The notes: a model not told the origin generated them from the letters alone. A stretch of DNA of 49,703 nucleotides from Rhizobiaceae bacterium (GCA_028281105.1 JANQKQ010000014.1:1-49703); one strand, 5' to 3'; shown: positions 17,422-29,039, numbered from the stretch's first letter. Program-made: numbers and translations.

Positions 17422-17568
17422 GACGCCGATTATGAGCCTTCCCCTGAAAACGAACAAGAATTGACATGCGTGCGTGCTGGCCGCAGAAGGGGCGGTTGCA
17501 CCGGCCGGTGATTCCCTGGGACCATGGCTCCGGCGAACCGTCCGCTGACCGACAAAGGCCCACGCGCA

Positions 17569-17838
17569 ATGTCAATCATCGCTTCGATCGAAACGAGGCT
17601 TAAACAGGCGCTTGCTCCCGAGCATCTGGAGATCGTCAACGAAAGCCATCTGCACGCCGGCCATCAGCCGGACTTCGACGGCGGCGGCGAGACCCATCTG
17701 CGCATCCGCATCGTCTCGCCGAAATTCGCGGGGCTCGGCCGGGTCGAGCGCCACCGGCTGGTCAACGCCGAACTGGCCGACGCCATCGAAGCCGGCCTGC
17801 ACGCGCTGGCCATCGAGGCAAAGGCGCCGGGCGAGTAG
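17569..17838 (+). CDS. bolA: BolA-family protein
   Basis: The 89-residue protein has the BolA fold pattern: an amphipathic first helix (SIETRLKQALAPEHLEIVNE), a loop with the histidines of HAGHQ, and the helix-turn region SPKFAGLGRVERHRLVNAEL. BolA proteins work with monothiol glutaredoxins in iron-sulfur cluster handling, and some bind DNA. The ATG at 17569 gives the usual start; a longer frame opens at 17524. It is divergent from the J-domain gene and converges on the CNNM-like gene with five bases between the stop codons. Confidence 0.9.
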   Translation: MSIIASIETRLKQALAPEHLEIVNESHLHAGHQPDFDGGGETHLRIRIVSPKFAGLGRVERHRLVNAELADAIEAGLHALAIEAKAPGE

Positions 17839-17843
17839 CGGCG

Positions 17844-19112
17844 TCAGGTCTGCAAATCGCGGATGCGCAGTTTGGTGAGCCGGTTCTTCTCACGTTTCAT
17901 CACCACAAAGCGCTTGCCGTAGAAGGTGAACGTCTGTTTTTCCTCGGGGATCATCTTGGCCGCGTGGATCACCATGCCGGCAACCGTGGTCGCCTCCTCG
18001 TCGGGCAGGTCCCAGTCGAGCACGCGATTTAAATCGCGGATGGGTACGCCGCCATCGACGATGACCGAGCCATCGGATTGAGACTGCACGCCCTGGACTT
18101 CAACGTCGTGCTCGTCGGCGATCTGGCCGACGATCTCCTCGAGAATGTCCTCCAGCGTCACCAGGCCTTCCACCTCGCCATACTCGTCGACCACCAGGGC
18201 GAAATGCGCCTTGCGACGCAGGAAGGCGTTGAGCTGGTTTTGCAGCGAAGTGGTGTCGGGCACGAACCAGGGCTGGCCGGCGATCTTCATGATATCGAAG
18301 TTGCTCAACTCCATCTTGCCGCCGGCGATGGCGCGCAACAGATCCTTCGAATGCAGGATGCCGACGATGTTCTCGTTCTCGCCCTTCCACACCGGCAGTC
18401 GCGTGTAGGGCGTGGCGAGCACCTGCTTGATGATCTGATCGGCCGGGTCGTCAGCGTTCAGGCTCACCATGTCGGTGCGATGGATCATCACATCCGAGAC
18501 ATCCAGCTCGTGCAGATCGAGCAGGCCGCCCAGCCGGTCGCGGTCGGCTTTGACCACCGAACCGTCGCGATGCAGAATTTCCACCGTGCCGCGCAGTTCC
18601 TCGTGCGCGCTTAGCAGCGAGTTTTCGTCGCCTACGCGCACGCCGAACCCTTTCAGCACCACCCGCACCAGCGCAGTGATCGTGTTGGAGAAGGGCGCCA
18701 GCAGCGCAACGGCCACTCGCAGCACCGGCGAGACCGCCATGGCGAAGCGGTCGGGATTGGAGATCGCCCAGAACTTCGGCAGCACCTCTGCGAAAATCAC
18801 CACCGTCAGGGTCATGACGACTGTCGCTAGCGCGATGCCCGCTTCCCCGAACAGTTCCAGGAACAGCGCGGTCGCCAGGACCGATGCGAGAATGTTGACG
18901 AGGTTGTTGCCCAGCAACAGCGCGCCGATCAGCCGGTCGCGACGGGCGATCAGCCGTGTAACCAGGGTCGCACGGCGATCGCCGGACTTCTCAAGCGAAT
19001 GCATGCGCGCGCGCGAAGCCGCCGTCAGCGCCGTCTCCGAGCCTGAGAAGAAACCGGACAAAAAGATCAGCGCGACGATTGCGGCGATCAGGATCCAAAT
19101 AGAGGTGATCAT
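17844..19112 (-). CDS. CNNM/HlyC/CorC-family membrane protein
   Basis: The 422-residue protein has an N-terminal DUF21 (CNNM) transmembrane domain with the conserved FFSGSETALTAASRARMHSL near residue 21 and GNNLVNILASVL. Two CBS domains follow (from about residue 200, MIHRTDMVSLNADD and VPDTTSLQNQLNAF), then a C-terminal CorC_HlyC domain (from about 340). CNNM and CorC proteins are associated with magnesium and cobalt efflux or sensing; the older hemolysin label is not supported by function. It starts 20 bp after aroB and is probably cotranscribed with aroK and aroB. Confidence 0.92.
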   Translation of the reverse strand: MITSIWILIAAIVALIFLSGFFSGSETALTAASRARMHSLEKSGDRRATLVTRLIARRDRLIGALLLGNNLVNILASVLATALFLELFGEAGIALATVVMTLTVVIFAEVLPKFWAISNPDRFAMAVSPVLRVAVALLAPFSNTITALVRVVLKGFGVRVGDENSLLSAHEELRGTVEILHRDGSVVKADRDRLGGLLDLHELDVSDVMIHRTDMVSLNADDPADQIIKQVLATPYTRLPVWKGENENIVGILHSKDLLRAIAGGKMELSNFDIMKIAGQPWFVPDTTSLQNQLNAFLRRKAHFALVVDEYGEVEGLVTLEDILEEIVGQIADEHDVEVQGVQSQSDGSVIVDGGVPIRDLNRVLDWDLPDEEATTVAGMVIHAAKMIPEEKQTFTFYGKRFVVMKREKNRLTKLRIRDLQT

Positions 19113-19132
19113 GGAAAGGCGATCAATGCGAT

Positions 19133-20248
19133 CTAGCCGAGGGCGCCCTCGAGAAAGGCCAATACTTCCGATGGTGGAACGTCGTCCGCAATATAAGCTT
19201 TGCCCAGGCCCTTTGAAAGGATGAATGTCAGTCGCCCGCCCAGCACCTTCTTATCCTGGTAAATGAAATCCATCAGTTTCTCCGCCAGCGGCAGCTCGCC
19301 GGGGATTTGCGCGGGCGAGGTCGGCAGCCCGACCTCGTCCAGATGGCGCTTGATGCGACGAGCCGCATCCGCGTCACAAAGGTTGAGCCGGTTGGAGAAC
19401 TCGTGCGCGAGCACCAGGCCGATCGCCACGCCCTCTCCATGAATGAGACGACCGGGATCGTAGGCGCAGGCTGCCTCCAGCGCGTGGCCGAACGTATGTC
19501 CCAGATTGAGCAGCGCGCGCTGCCCGCTTTCGCGCTCGTCGGCAGCGACGATGGCCGCCTTGGCGCGGCAACTGGTTGCGATCGCGTCGACCAGCTTGTC
19601 GCCGAAACCGAATACGTCGCGCCATTCGGCCTCAAGCTCCGAGAAGAAATCGGCATCGTCGATGAGCCCGTACTTGACGATTTCCGCGTAGCCGGCAGCG
19701 AATTCGCGCCGGTCGAGCGTGGTCAGCGACTGCGTATCGGCCAGCACCAGGCGCGGCTGATGGAATGCGCCGATCAGGTTCTTGCCCTGTGGCGCATTGA
19801 TACCGGTCTTGCCGCCCACCGCTGAATCCACCTGAGCCAGCAGCGAGGTCGGAACCTGGACAAGGCCCATGCCCCGGCGCGCTATGGCGGCCGCAAAGCC
19901 GGCCAGGTCGCCAACGACGCCGCCACCGAATGCCACGACGAAATCGCCGCGCCCCAGCTTGGTGTCGAGAAGCTGGTCGACCACCGTTTGCAGGGTCTCG
20001 AACGATTTCGATCCCTCGCCCGGTTGAACGCAGATGACGTGATAGCCGATGTCGAAGCGCGCAAGCGCGTCCTCCACACGCGCCAGATGCAACGCCGCGA
20101 CGTTGGTGTCGGTGATGATGGCGCACGAGGCGCCCTTGCGGATCGTGCGGACATGCTCGCCCAGATCGTCCAACAGATCCGCGCCGATCAGAATGTTGTA
20201 GGACCGCTCGCCCAGGTCGACCGCAACCGTCTGCGCAACATTACCCAT
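19133..20248 (-). CDS. aroB: 3-Dehydroquinate synthase
   Basis: AroB converts DAHP to 3-dehydroquinate in the shikimate pathway with NAD and a divalent metal. The 371-residue protein carries the NAD loop GGGVVGD (108-114), QVDSAVGGKTGIN (139-151), AAGYAEIVKYG (metal ligand Glu189) and the metal-binding histidines in NLGHTFGHALEAA and HGEGVAIG. It starts 11 bp after the aroK stop; aroK-aroB is a common operon. The methionine at 20248 gives MGNVAQTVAVDLG, a normal start. Confidence 0.97.
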   Translation of the reverse strand: MGNVAQTVAVDLGERSYNILIGADLLDDLGEHVRTIRKGASCAIITDTNVAALHLARVEDALARFDIGYHVICVQPGEGSKSFETLQTVVDQLLDTKLGRGDFVVAFGGGVVGDLAGFAAAIARRGMGLVQVPTSLLAQVDSAVGGKTGINAPQGKNLIGAFHQPRLVLADTQSLTTLDRREFAAGYAEIVKYGLIDDADFFSELEAEWRDVFGFGDKLVDAIATSCRAKAAIVAADERESGQRALLNLGHTFGHALEAACAYDPGRLIHGEGVAIGLVLAHEFSNRLNLCDADAARRIKRHLDEVGLPTSPAQIPGELPLAEKLMDFIYQDKKVLGGRLTFILSKGLGKAYIADDVPPSEVLAFLEGALG

Positions 20249-20259
20249 AGCCGATTTCC

Positions 20260-20868
20260 TCAGTGCGAGCCGCCGACGGCCGCCGTCGCGAAATGGCCGG
20301 CAAGTGCTGCCAGAACCTTGTCGCGCGTTCGTGCTTTGGTGGTGGCGGAAGTTTCGACCACCAGGTCGGCCCGGGCGTAGTGGGGCTCGCGTTTCTCGAG
20401 CAGGTCAAGCAGGGTCTTTTTCGGATCGTCGGTTTGCAGCAGCGGCCGCTTGCCGGGACGGCGGCCGGTTCGCGCCATCAGAATGGCGATGTCGGCCTTC
20501 AGCCAGATCGATACCGCCTGTCGGGCGACAAGCCGCCTCGTATCACCGTCGATGAAGGCGCCCCCACCCAGCGCCAATACCGTTTGCGGCCCCGCCAGCA
20601 GCCGGGCGATGACCTTCTTTTCACCGGCCCGGAATTCGTCCTCTCCGAACTGCTGGAAGATTTCGGCCACGCTCATGCCCGCAGATTTCTCGATCTCCGC
20701 ATCCGCGTCGCAGAACGGCAGGCCCAGCGCGTTGGCCGCAAGCCGCCCGACGGCCGATTTGCCGCTTCCCATCATCCCGACGAACACTAAGGAGCGGCCG
20801 TTCAGGCCGGCGACGATGGCTGGAATGGAAACCTGCTGCGTGGCGGTTGCGCCGGTTGGGGCGGTCAT
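20260..20868 (-). CDS. aroK: Shikimate kinase
   Basis: AroK phosphorylates shikimate at the 3-hydroxyl with ATP. The 202-residue protein has Walker A GMMGSGKS (31-38), the DADAEIE motif that binds shikimate and magnesium (about 54-60), and LALGGGAF (Walker B region). A short N-terminal extension before SLVFVGMMG is usual in alphaproteobacteria. It heads the aroK-aroB-CNNM unit and is divergent from a small membrane-protein gene, with 184 bp between them. Confidence 0.96.
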   Translation of the reverse strand: MTAPTGATATQQVSIPAIVAGLNGRSLVFVGMMGSGKSAVGRLAANALGLPFCDADAEIEKSAGMSVAEIFQQFGEDEFRAGEKKVIARLLAGPQTVLALGGGAFIDGDTRRLVARQAVSIWLKADIAILMARTGRRPGKRPLLQTDDPKKTLLDLLEKREPHYARADLVVETSATTKARTRDKVLAALAGHFATAAVGGSH

Positions 20869-20989
20869 ACCCTACTCCACGGTTGCTATGGCCGGAGGCC
20901 GCTGGGTGGCCGCCGAACCGCGCCCTTTCGACAACAATTGCTCCGGCGGGTCAACAAGTACGCTTGAGCGCGTGGCGCGTTCGGCAGCC

Positions 20990-21019
20990 TTGCGTATTGT
21001 TGGCGAAATTCTCTACAAC
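20990..21019 (+). promoter_or_regulatory. Candidate promoter for the 47-residue protein gene
   Basis: TTGCGT (20990-20995) and TACAAC (21014-21019) are 18 bp apart, 33 bp before the ATG at 21053. The match is moderate. Confidence 0.35.
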
Positions 21020-21052
21020 TGGGAATCATCGGCGAAAGGCCACAGTTCCGCG

Positions 21053-21196
21053 ATGCCCAGCCTCATTCGTTTCCTCGTTGTCTGCGCCATTCTTGTCGGC
21101 GCTGTTTATGGCGGCATGTTCGCGCTGGCGACCATGGTCGAGCCGCAACCGCGCGAAATGACGGTGAAAATCCCCGCCAAGCGGATCAATCCCTGA
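21053..21196 (+). CDS. Small single-pass membrane protein
   Basis: The 47-residue frame encodes a hydrophobic segment (LIRFLVVCAILVGAVYGGMF, residues 4-23) and a charged tail ending VKIPAKRINP. I recognise it as resembling short proteins found next to xerD in other alphaproteobacteria, sometimes mislabelled as histidine kinase; that comparison is from memory. Support for its being real comes from a divergent promoter, a plausible transmembrane helix and codon use like its neighbours. It lies 34 bp before xerD and may be cotranscribed. Function is unknown. Confidence 0.65.
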   Translation: MPSLIRFLVVCAILVGAVYGGMFALATMVEPQPREMTVKIPAKRINP

Positions 21197-21230
21197 GCCT
21201 GCAGGGGGTTTTGCAAAGGCCGACTTGCCG

Positions 21231-22172
21231 ATGCGCCAATCCCATCTCATTGAGCTGTTTCTGGAGATGCAGAACGCCGAGCGCGGCGCGGCGGCCAACA
21301 CGCTCGCCGCCTATGGTCGCGACTTGGCCGCCTACGGCGAGCATCTTTCCGCCTCCGGCAGCGATTTTCTGACCGCGGCGACCGGCGACATCCGCGGCTA
21401 CCTGAGCAAGTTAAGTGCGGCCGGAATGGCGGCGACCACCCAATCAAGACATCTGTCCTCGATCCGCCAGTTCCATAAGTTCCTGTTCGCCGAAGGGCTG
21501 CGTGACGACGACCCGTCGGCGACGATCGACAGTCCGACGACCGCCAAACCGCTGCCCAAGGTGCTTTCGATCGACGAAGTGGACCGCCTGTTGTCGCTCG
21601 CGAGCGAACAGGCCGCGCGGAGCGGTCTCAGCGCATCGGCGCAATATCGCGCGGCCCGGCTGTATGCGTTGGTGGAGCTGCTCTACGCCACCGGGCTCAG
21701 GGTGAGCGAACTGGTGAGCCTTCCCGCCACGGCGGCCAACGCCCAGGACCCGTTCCTGACGATTGTCGGCAAAGGCGCGAAGGAACGGCTGGTGCCCCTG
21801 TCCGTCAGGGCCCGCGAGGCGCTGGAGCGGGTAGCCGATCTGTCCGGGGAACGGGAGGCGGCCGGCAGGGACCGCTGGCTGTTTCCAGCCACCTCCGACA
21901 GCGGTCATTTCACCCGCCAGGCATTCGCCCGGGACCTGAAGTCGCTGGCCGTCAAGGCCGGTCTTGATGCTCGCCGCGTCTCACCCCATGTACTGCGTCA
22001 CGCTTTCGCCAGCCATCTGCTGCAGAACGGCGCCGATCTGCGCGCGGTCCAGGCGCTGCTGGGCCACGCCGACATTTCCACGACCCAGATCTACACCCAT
22101 GTGCTCGAGGACCGCCTGCGCCAGTTGGTCGAACAACATCATCCGTTGGGCCAGTCCGGCAGCGGCAAATGA
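21231..22172 (+). CDS. xerD: Tyrosine recombinase XerD
   Basis: XerD works with XerC at dif to resolve chromosome dimers during division. The 313-residue protein has an N-terminal SAM-like core-binding domain and a C-terminal catalytic domain. All expected residues are present: Arg157 (ATGLRVSEL), Lys182 (GKGAKER), His253 and Arg256 (PHVLRHAFASH), His279 (LGHADISTTQIY) and nucleophile Tyr288. A TTG two codons upstream (21225) is spaced better from the AAGG at 21216-21219, so that start is also possible. XerC and dif are not visible in the window. Confidence 0.92.
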   Translation: MRQSHLIELFLEMQNAERGAAANTLAAYGRDLAAYGEHLSASGSDFLTAATGDIRGYLSKLSAAGMAATTQSRHLSSIRQFHKFLFAEGLRDDDPSATIDSPTTAKPLPKVLSIDEVDRLLSLASEQAARSGLSASAQYRAARLYALVELLYATGLRVSELVSLPATAANAQDPFLTIVGKGAKERLVPLSVRAREALERVADLSGEREAAGRDRWLFPATSDSGHFTRQAFARDLKSLAVKAGLDARRVSPHVLRHAFASHLLQNGADLRAVQALLGHADISTTQIYTHVLEDRLRQLVEQHHPLGQSGSGK

Positions 22173-22284
22173 GCGGGCGGCGGGATTGGTTGACATTGAC
22201 AGCGCGAATAGCCAGTGTGCGCCGCAACACGCCACGGGCGTCAGATAAGCCGCGAAGATCGGCGAGTTCCGTTCGGTTTCCCCT

Positions 22285-23241
22285 ATGCACAGTTATCTTG
22301 AGTTCGAGAAACCGGTGGCTGACATCGAAGGCCGCCTGCGCGAGTTGCGCTCGATGGCGGAAGAGGACCCCAACGTCGATCTTGGCGGCGAGATCGCCCG
22401 GCTGGAAGCCAAGGCCACCGACACTCTGGCCGACCTGTATTCAAAGCTCACTCCCTGGCACAAGACCCAGGTGGCCCGCCACCCCGACCGGCCGCACTTC
22501 CGCGATTACGTAGACGCCTTCATCACCGACTTCCTGCCGCTTTCCGGCGACCGTTACTTTGCCGACGATCACGCCGTACAGGCCGGCTTCGGCCGTTTCG
22601 ACGGCCAGTCGATCGCGCTCATCGGCCATGAGAAGGGCGCCGACACCAAGTCGCGGCTGAAGCACAATTTCGGCATGGCGCGTCCAGAAGGCTACCGCAA
22701 GGCGGTGCGGCTGATGCAGCTTGCGGATCGGTTCGCAATTCCCGTCATCTCACTGGTCGACACCGCCGGCGCATATCCCGGCGTGGGCGCCGAAGAGCGC
22801 GGCCAGGCCGAGGCGATCGCGAGATCGACCCAGACCTGTCTGAACCTGGGCGTGCCGGTGGTCTCGGTGATCATCGGCGAAGGCGGCTCCGGCGGCGCGA
22901 TCGCGATCGCTACCGCCAACCGGGTCTTCATGCTGGAGCACGCCATCTATTCGGTAATTTCACCGGAAGCCGGAGCCTCCATATTGTGGCGCGACGCCAC
23001 CAGAGCGGAGGACGTGGCCACGGCGATGAAGATCACCGCCCACGACCTGCTGCGGTTGGGCATTGTCGACGGCATTATCGATGAGCCGGTCGGCGGCGCC
23101 CACCGCGTTCCCGGCGATGTCTATGAAAAGACCGCCCAGACCATCCGCGAGGCGCTGGCCGAGCTGGTGCCCCTGGACCGCGATGCCCTGCGCGCCGCGC
23201 GCCGCGAGAAGTTCCTGGCGATCGGCCGCGACCTGGCCTGA
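22285..23241 (+). CDS. accA: Acetyl-CoA carboxylase carboxyltransferase subunit alpha
   Basis: AccA pairs with AccD to move the carboxyl group from biotin to acetyl-CoA, making malonyl-CoA for fatty acid synthesis. The 318-residue length and the sequence (YLEFEKPVADIEGRLRELR at the start, ARPEGYRKAVRLMQLA, VDTAGAYPGVGAEERGQAEA and IGEGGSGGAIAIA in the carboxyltransferase core) are standard. accD is not adjacent. A TTGACATTGACA stretch at 22189-22200 could include a -35, but no good -10 follows at the right distance. Confidence 0.97.
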   Translation: MHSYLEFEKPVADIEGRLRELRSMAEEDPNVDLGGEIARLEAKATDTLADLYSKLTPWHKTQVARHPDRPHFRDYVDAFITDFLPLSGDRYFADDHAVQAGFGRFDGQSIALIGHEKGADTKSRLKHNFGMARPEGYRKAVRLMQLADRFAIPVISLVDTAGAYPGVGAEERGQAEAIARSTQTCLNLGVPVVSVIIGEGGSGGAIAIATANRVFMLEHAIYSVISPEAGASILWRDATRAEDVATAMKITAHDLLRLGIVDGIIDEPVGGAHRVPGDVYEKTAQTIREALAELVPLDRDALRAARREKFLAIGRDLA

Positions 23242-23316
23242 GGCCAAGCCGTCAAATCTCCATTTTTCCCTGCAATGACAATCGCGTGACTGCGCGCCGC
23301 GCGCGCCGGTAACGTC

Positions 23317-23344
23317 TTGTCAACACGGGCCACGTACATAAGAT
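23317..23344 (+). promoter_or_regulatory. Candidate promoter for the first L,D-transpeptidase-like gene
   Basis: TTGTCA (23317-23322) and TAAGAT (23339-23344) are 16 bp apart, ahead of the ATG at 23394. The match is moderate. It separates the gene from accA. Confidence 0.4.
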
Positions 23345-23393
23345 TGTGCGAAGCCGAGGAGAAATCGCTCGGCGCGGTGCCCTGGGGCCGTCA

Positions 23394-24485
23394 ATGGATT
23401 GTTTCGGAAAGCTTCTCCGACCTGCCTTTACCATCGGTGCGCTGACCGTGCTGGCTGGCTGCCAGGGCGCGATGGATTCCATGTTTCCCAAGGACCAACG
23501 CCCCATTCCCCAGCGCCTAGTCGAGGCGATGGAGGAAAAGGGCATGACGGCGGCGTCACCCATCGCCATCCGCATCTTCAAGTTGGAGAACCAGCTGGAG
23601 GTCTGGAAGCAGGCCGAGCATGGCCGGTTCGACCTGTTGGAAAGCTACGAAATCTGCCGCTGGTCGGGGCATCTGGGTCCCAAATATCTGGAGGGCGATC
23701 GCCAGGCGCCGGAAGGCTTCTATACGGTCCGCCCGGCACAGATGAACCCGAAGTCCGACTACCATCTCTCGTTCAACATCGGCTACCCGAACGCCTATGA
23801 CCGGGCGCATGACCGCACCGGCAGCCATCTGATGGTGCACGGCGACTGCTCGTCCGCCGGCTGCTATTCGATGACCGATGAACGGGTCGAAGAGATTTAC
23901 GCGCTGGCTCGCGAGGCGTTCAAAGGCGGGCAGAAAGCGTTTCAGATCCAGGCCTACCCGTTCCGCATGACGCCGGAAAACCTGGCTGCGCATGCCGGCC
24001 ACGAACAGTTCGAGTTCTGGCAGATGCTCAAGCGGGGCCATGATCATTTCGAAATCACCAGATACCCGCCGAAAGTCGATGTGTGCGACAGGCGCTACGT
24101 GTTTAACCGCATCGCCGAGGAAGGCGGCAAGTTCAGATCGCGGCAAGCCTGCCCGCCGACGACCACGCCGGAATCGTTGATGCTGGCGTACGCGGAAAAG
24201 CAGGAAACCGACCAGAAGGCGTTCGACCTGGCCCTGGAGCGGCTGCAGCGCGAGCAGACCCTGCAGGCGCTGCTGAAAGGGCAACCGGCGGCAGCACCGG
24301 TAAGTGAGACAACAGCCGGTGCGCCCGCCTCGGATCAGGCCCCGGTCGATGACGCCATGGTCGCCGTCGCGCACGAAGTGACAGCCATCCCGGTTCCCCG
24401 GCCCGTCGACGAGGTGGCCCCAATCGAAGGCCCACCCGCGCCGAAGAAGCCCGGCGGTCTGTTCGGTTGGCTGGTCAGGAACTGA
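23394..24485 (+). CDS. YafK/DpaA-like L,D-transpeptidase-fold lipoprotein
   Basis: The 363-residue protein starts with a lipoprotein signal (hydrophobic ALTVL, lipobox LAGC, Cys23). A YkuD-type catalytic domain of the YafK subgroup follows: ICRWSGHLGPK, GDRQAPEGFY (101-110), LSFNIGYPNAYDR and the active-site block HGDCSSAGCYSM with His149 and nucleophile Cys157. E. coli YafK (DpaA/LdtF) hydrolyses the bond between meso-DAP of peptidoglycan and the attached lysine of Lpp; an envelope-side peptidoglycan hydrolase or amidase role is inferred here. The C-terminal 100 residues are a Pro/Ala-rich tail, possibly for wall or protein binding. A paralogue follows after 59 bp. The frame opens at 23346, but the ATG at 23394 gives the correct signal peptide. 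Confidence 0.85.
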   Translation: MDCFGKLLRPAFTIGALTVLAGCQGAMDSMFPKDQRPIPQRLVEAMEEKGMTAASPIAIRIFKLENQLEVWKQAEHGRFDLLESYEICRWSGHLGPKYLEGDRQAPEGFYTVRPAQMNPKSDYHLSFNIGYPNAYDRAHDRTGSHLMVHGDCSSAGCYSMTDERVEEIYALAREAFKGGQKAFQIQAYPFRMTPENLAAHAGHEQFEFWQMLKRGHDHFEITRYPPKVDVCDRRYVFNRIAEEGGKFRSRQACPPTTTPESLMLAYAEKQETDQKAFDLALERLQREQTLQALLKGQPAAAPVSETTAGAPASDQAPVDDAMVAVAHEVTAIPVPRPVDEVAPIEGPPAPKKPGGLFGWLVRN

Positions 24486-24544
24486 TTTGCGCCACTTTTA
24501 TCCCCGACAACCGGCCATCGATGTCGTAGCCGGGACGGGACACA

Positions 24545-25363
24545 TTGCGAGCGTTCAAGATTCTAGCCGGCCTTGTTCTTGCGACCGCGATCCTGACCGC
24601 GATCATTCTGGCCGCCGGGATCATGGCGAACCATAGCCGCACGGCGCTGCTCGACGCGGCGAGCGAGCGCATCGGCCGATTGGTGGGTCGCCATGTCCCC
24701 CGTCTCGATCCAGTCAAAAATGCTCCAAAGAGGCTTGCCGCCAGGCTGGCTGCACATGGCCTGGCCGCCGGCCAGCCGGTGTTCGTACGAATCTTCAAGG
24801 AAGAATCCGAGCTGGAGGTCTGGCTCCAATCGGCCGACGGCTACCGCCTGCTGCATACCTATCCCATCTGCAAATGGTCCGGACGGCTGGGCCCTAAGCT
24901 CAAGGAAGGCGACCGGCAAAGCCCGGAAGGCTTCTACGAAGTCTCGCGCCGCCAGCTCAACCCGCATTCGCGCCACCACCTGGCCTTCAACATCGGCTTT
25001 CCCAACGCCTACGACCAATGGCACGGCCGCACCGGAACCTATCTGATGGTGCACGGCGGCTGTACGTCGATCGGTTGTTACGCGGTCGGCGATGCCAACG
25101 TCGATGAGGTCTATTCCCTGGTCGCCGCGGCGATGAAGGCAGGGCAGTCGTCGGTGCCGGTGCACATCTTTCCGTTTCGTATGACCAGCCAACGGCTGGC
25201 GCGCGAGCATGACAACCAGTGGTTCGATTACTGGGCCAATCTCAAGGAAGGCCATGACGCCTTCGAGGCCACCGGCTCCCCGCCGAAGGTCTCCCATTGC
25301 GCCGGCGAGTACCGGTTCAATCAGTCGGGCGGCGACGGCTGCGCGCTGATCGCCGCTTGGTAG
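24545..25363 (+). CDS. YafK/DpaA-like L,D-transpeptidase-fold protein, membrane-anchored
   Basis: This 272-residue protein is a paralogue of the preceding gene product: ICKWSGRLGPKLKEGDRQSP matches it almost word for word. The active site HGGCTSIGCYA has His170 and Cys178. Instead of a lipobox it has an uncleaved-looking N-terminal hydrophobic helix (ILAGLVLATAILTAIILAAG, residues 6-25), which would anchor it in the inner membrane facing the periplasm. It lacks the Pro-rich tail. The start is TTG (24545), the only initiation codon that keeps the helix intact. It converges on the FAH-family gene, six bases away. Confidence 0.83.
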   Translation: MRAFKILAGLVLATAILTAIILAAGIMANHSRTALLDAASERIGRLVGRHVPRLDPVKNAPKRLAARLAAHGLAAGQPVFVRIFKEESELEVWLQSADGYRLLHTYPICKWSGRLGPKLKEGDRQSPEGFYEVSRRQLNPHSRHHLAFNIGFPNAYDQWHGRTGTYLMVHGGCTSIGCYAVGDANVDEVYSLVAAAMKAGQSSVPVHIFPFRMTSQRLAREHDNQWFDYWANLKEGHDAFEATGSPPKVSHCAGEYRFNQSGGDGCALIAAW

Positions 25364-25369
25364 ACAGGC

Positions 25370-26212
25370 CTACCCGGCCACCACTTCCTGGCGCTGCCGG
25401 CCCAGCCCCTCAACTCCCAATTCGACCACGTCGCCGGGTTTCAGATACACCGGCGGCTTCTGCCCCATGCCGACACCGGGTGGAGTGCCCGTTGAAATAA
25501 CGTCACCGGGCTGCAGCGACATGAACTGGCTGATGTAGGACACCAGGAAATCCACCGCGTAGACCATGGTCGCGGTCGAGCCGTCCTGGAAACGCCTCCC
25601 CTTGACATCGAGCCACATGGACAGCGCCTGCGGATCGGGCACCTCGTCTCGGGTCACCAGCCACGGCCCGGTCGGGCCGAACGTGTCGGCCGACTTGCCC
25701 TTGACCCACTGACCATGGCGCTCCTGCTGGAAGGCGCGCTCGGACACGTCGTTGATCAAACAGTAGCCGGCCACATGGGCGAGCGCGTCTTCCTTCGAGA
25801 CGTATTTGGCTTGCTTGCCGATCACCACGCCCAGTTCGACCTCCCAGTCGGTCTTGGTCGCGCCGCGCGGGATTTCGATATTGTCGTTGGGGCCGACCAC
25901 GGCGGAGGTGGCCTTCATGAACAGCACCGGCTCCGGCGGCACTTCCATCCCGGATTCGGCGGCGTGATCGGAATAGTTGAGCCCGACGCAGATGAACTTG
26001 CCGATGTTCGCCACGCATGGGCCGATGCGTCCGGGCTCGGCAATCTGCGGCAGGCTGCCGGGATCGACTGCGCCGATCCTGGCCAGTGCTTCGTCGCTCA
26101 AGACGTCGCCGGCGATGTCATCGACCAGCGAGCTGATGTCGCGCACGATGCCGTCGGCATCGACGAGCGCGGGTTTTTCCTGACCCGCCGGGCCATAACG
26201 CATAAGTTTCAT
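25370..26212 (-). CDS. Fumarylacetoacetate hydrolase-family enzyme
   Basis: The 280-residue protein has the FAH-fold signature: VGLNYSDHAAESGMEVP, FMKATSAVVGPND, DWEVELGVVIGKQA with the acidic metal ligands, and a C-terminal GDVISTGTPPGVGMG. Such enzymes cleave or isomerise 2-oxo or beta-diketo acids; examples are 2,4-diketo-3-deoxy-L-fuconate hydrolase, ureidoglycolate lyase and acylpyruvase. The sequence alone does not decide the substrate, and neither neighbour is a sugar or aromatic pathway gene. The ATG at 26212 gives MKLMRYGPAGQEKPALVD, the usual start. Confidence 0.9.
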   Translation of the reverse strand: MKLMRYGPAGQEKPALVDADGIVRDISSLVDDIAGDVLSDEALARIGAVDPGSLPQIAEPGRIGPCVANIGKFICVGLNYSDHAAESGMEVPPEPVLFMKATSAVVGPNDNIEIPRGATKTDWEVELGVVIGKQAKYVSKEDALAHVAGYCLINDVSERAFQQERHGQWVKGKSADTFGPTGPWLVTRDEVPDPQALSMWLDVKGRRFQDGSTATMVYAVDFLVSYISQFMSLQPGDVISTGTPPGVGMGQKPPVYLKPGDVVELGVEGLGRQRQEVVAG

Positions 26213-26330
26213 GAATTGCCCCTCACAGCGTGGTCGGCGTTCAAACGCGCCGGCCCGCAAACGGGGCTCTATTTGCACCGGAACAGGGCGTTCGTCAAAG
26301 GTGCGGGGGATTTAAAATGTGCTCAGGGCC

Positions 26331-29039
<2,709 letters not shown>

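Noticed and set aside
22189-22217. Promoter for accA from the TTGACATTGACA stretch
   Set aside because: The -35 is perfect but the hexamers 16-18 bp downstream (CAGTGT, GCGCCG) are poor -10 elements.
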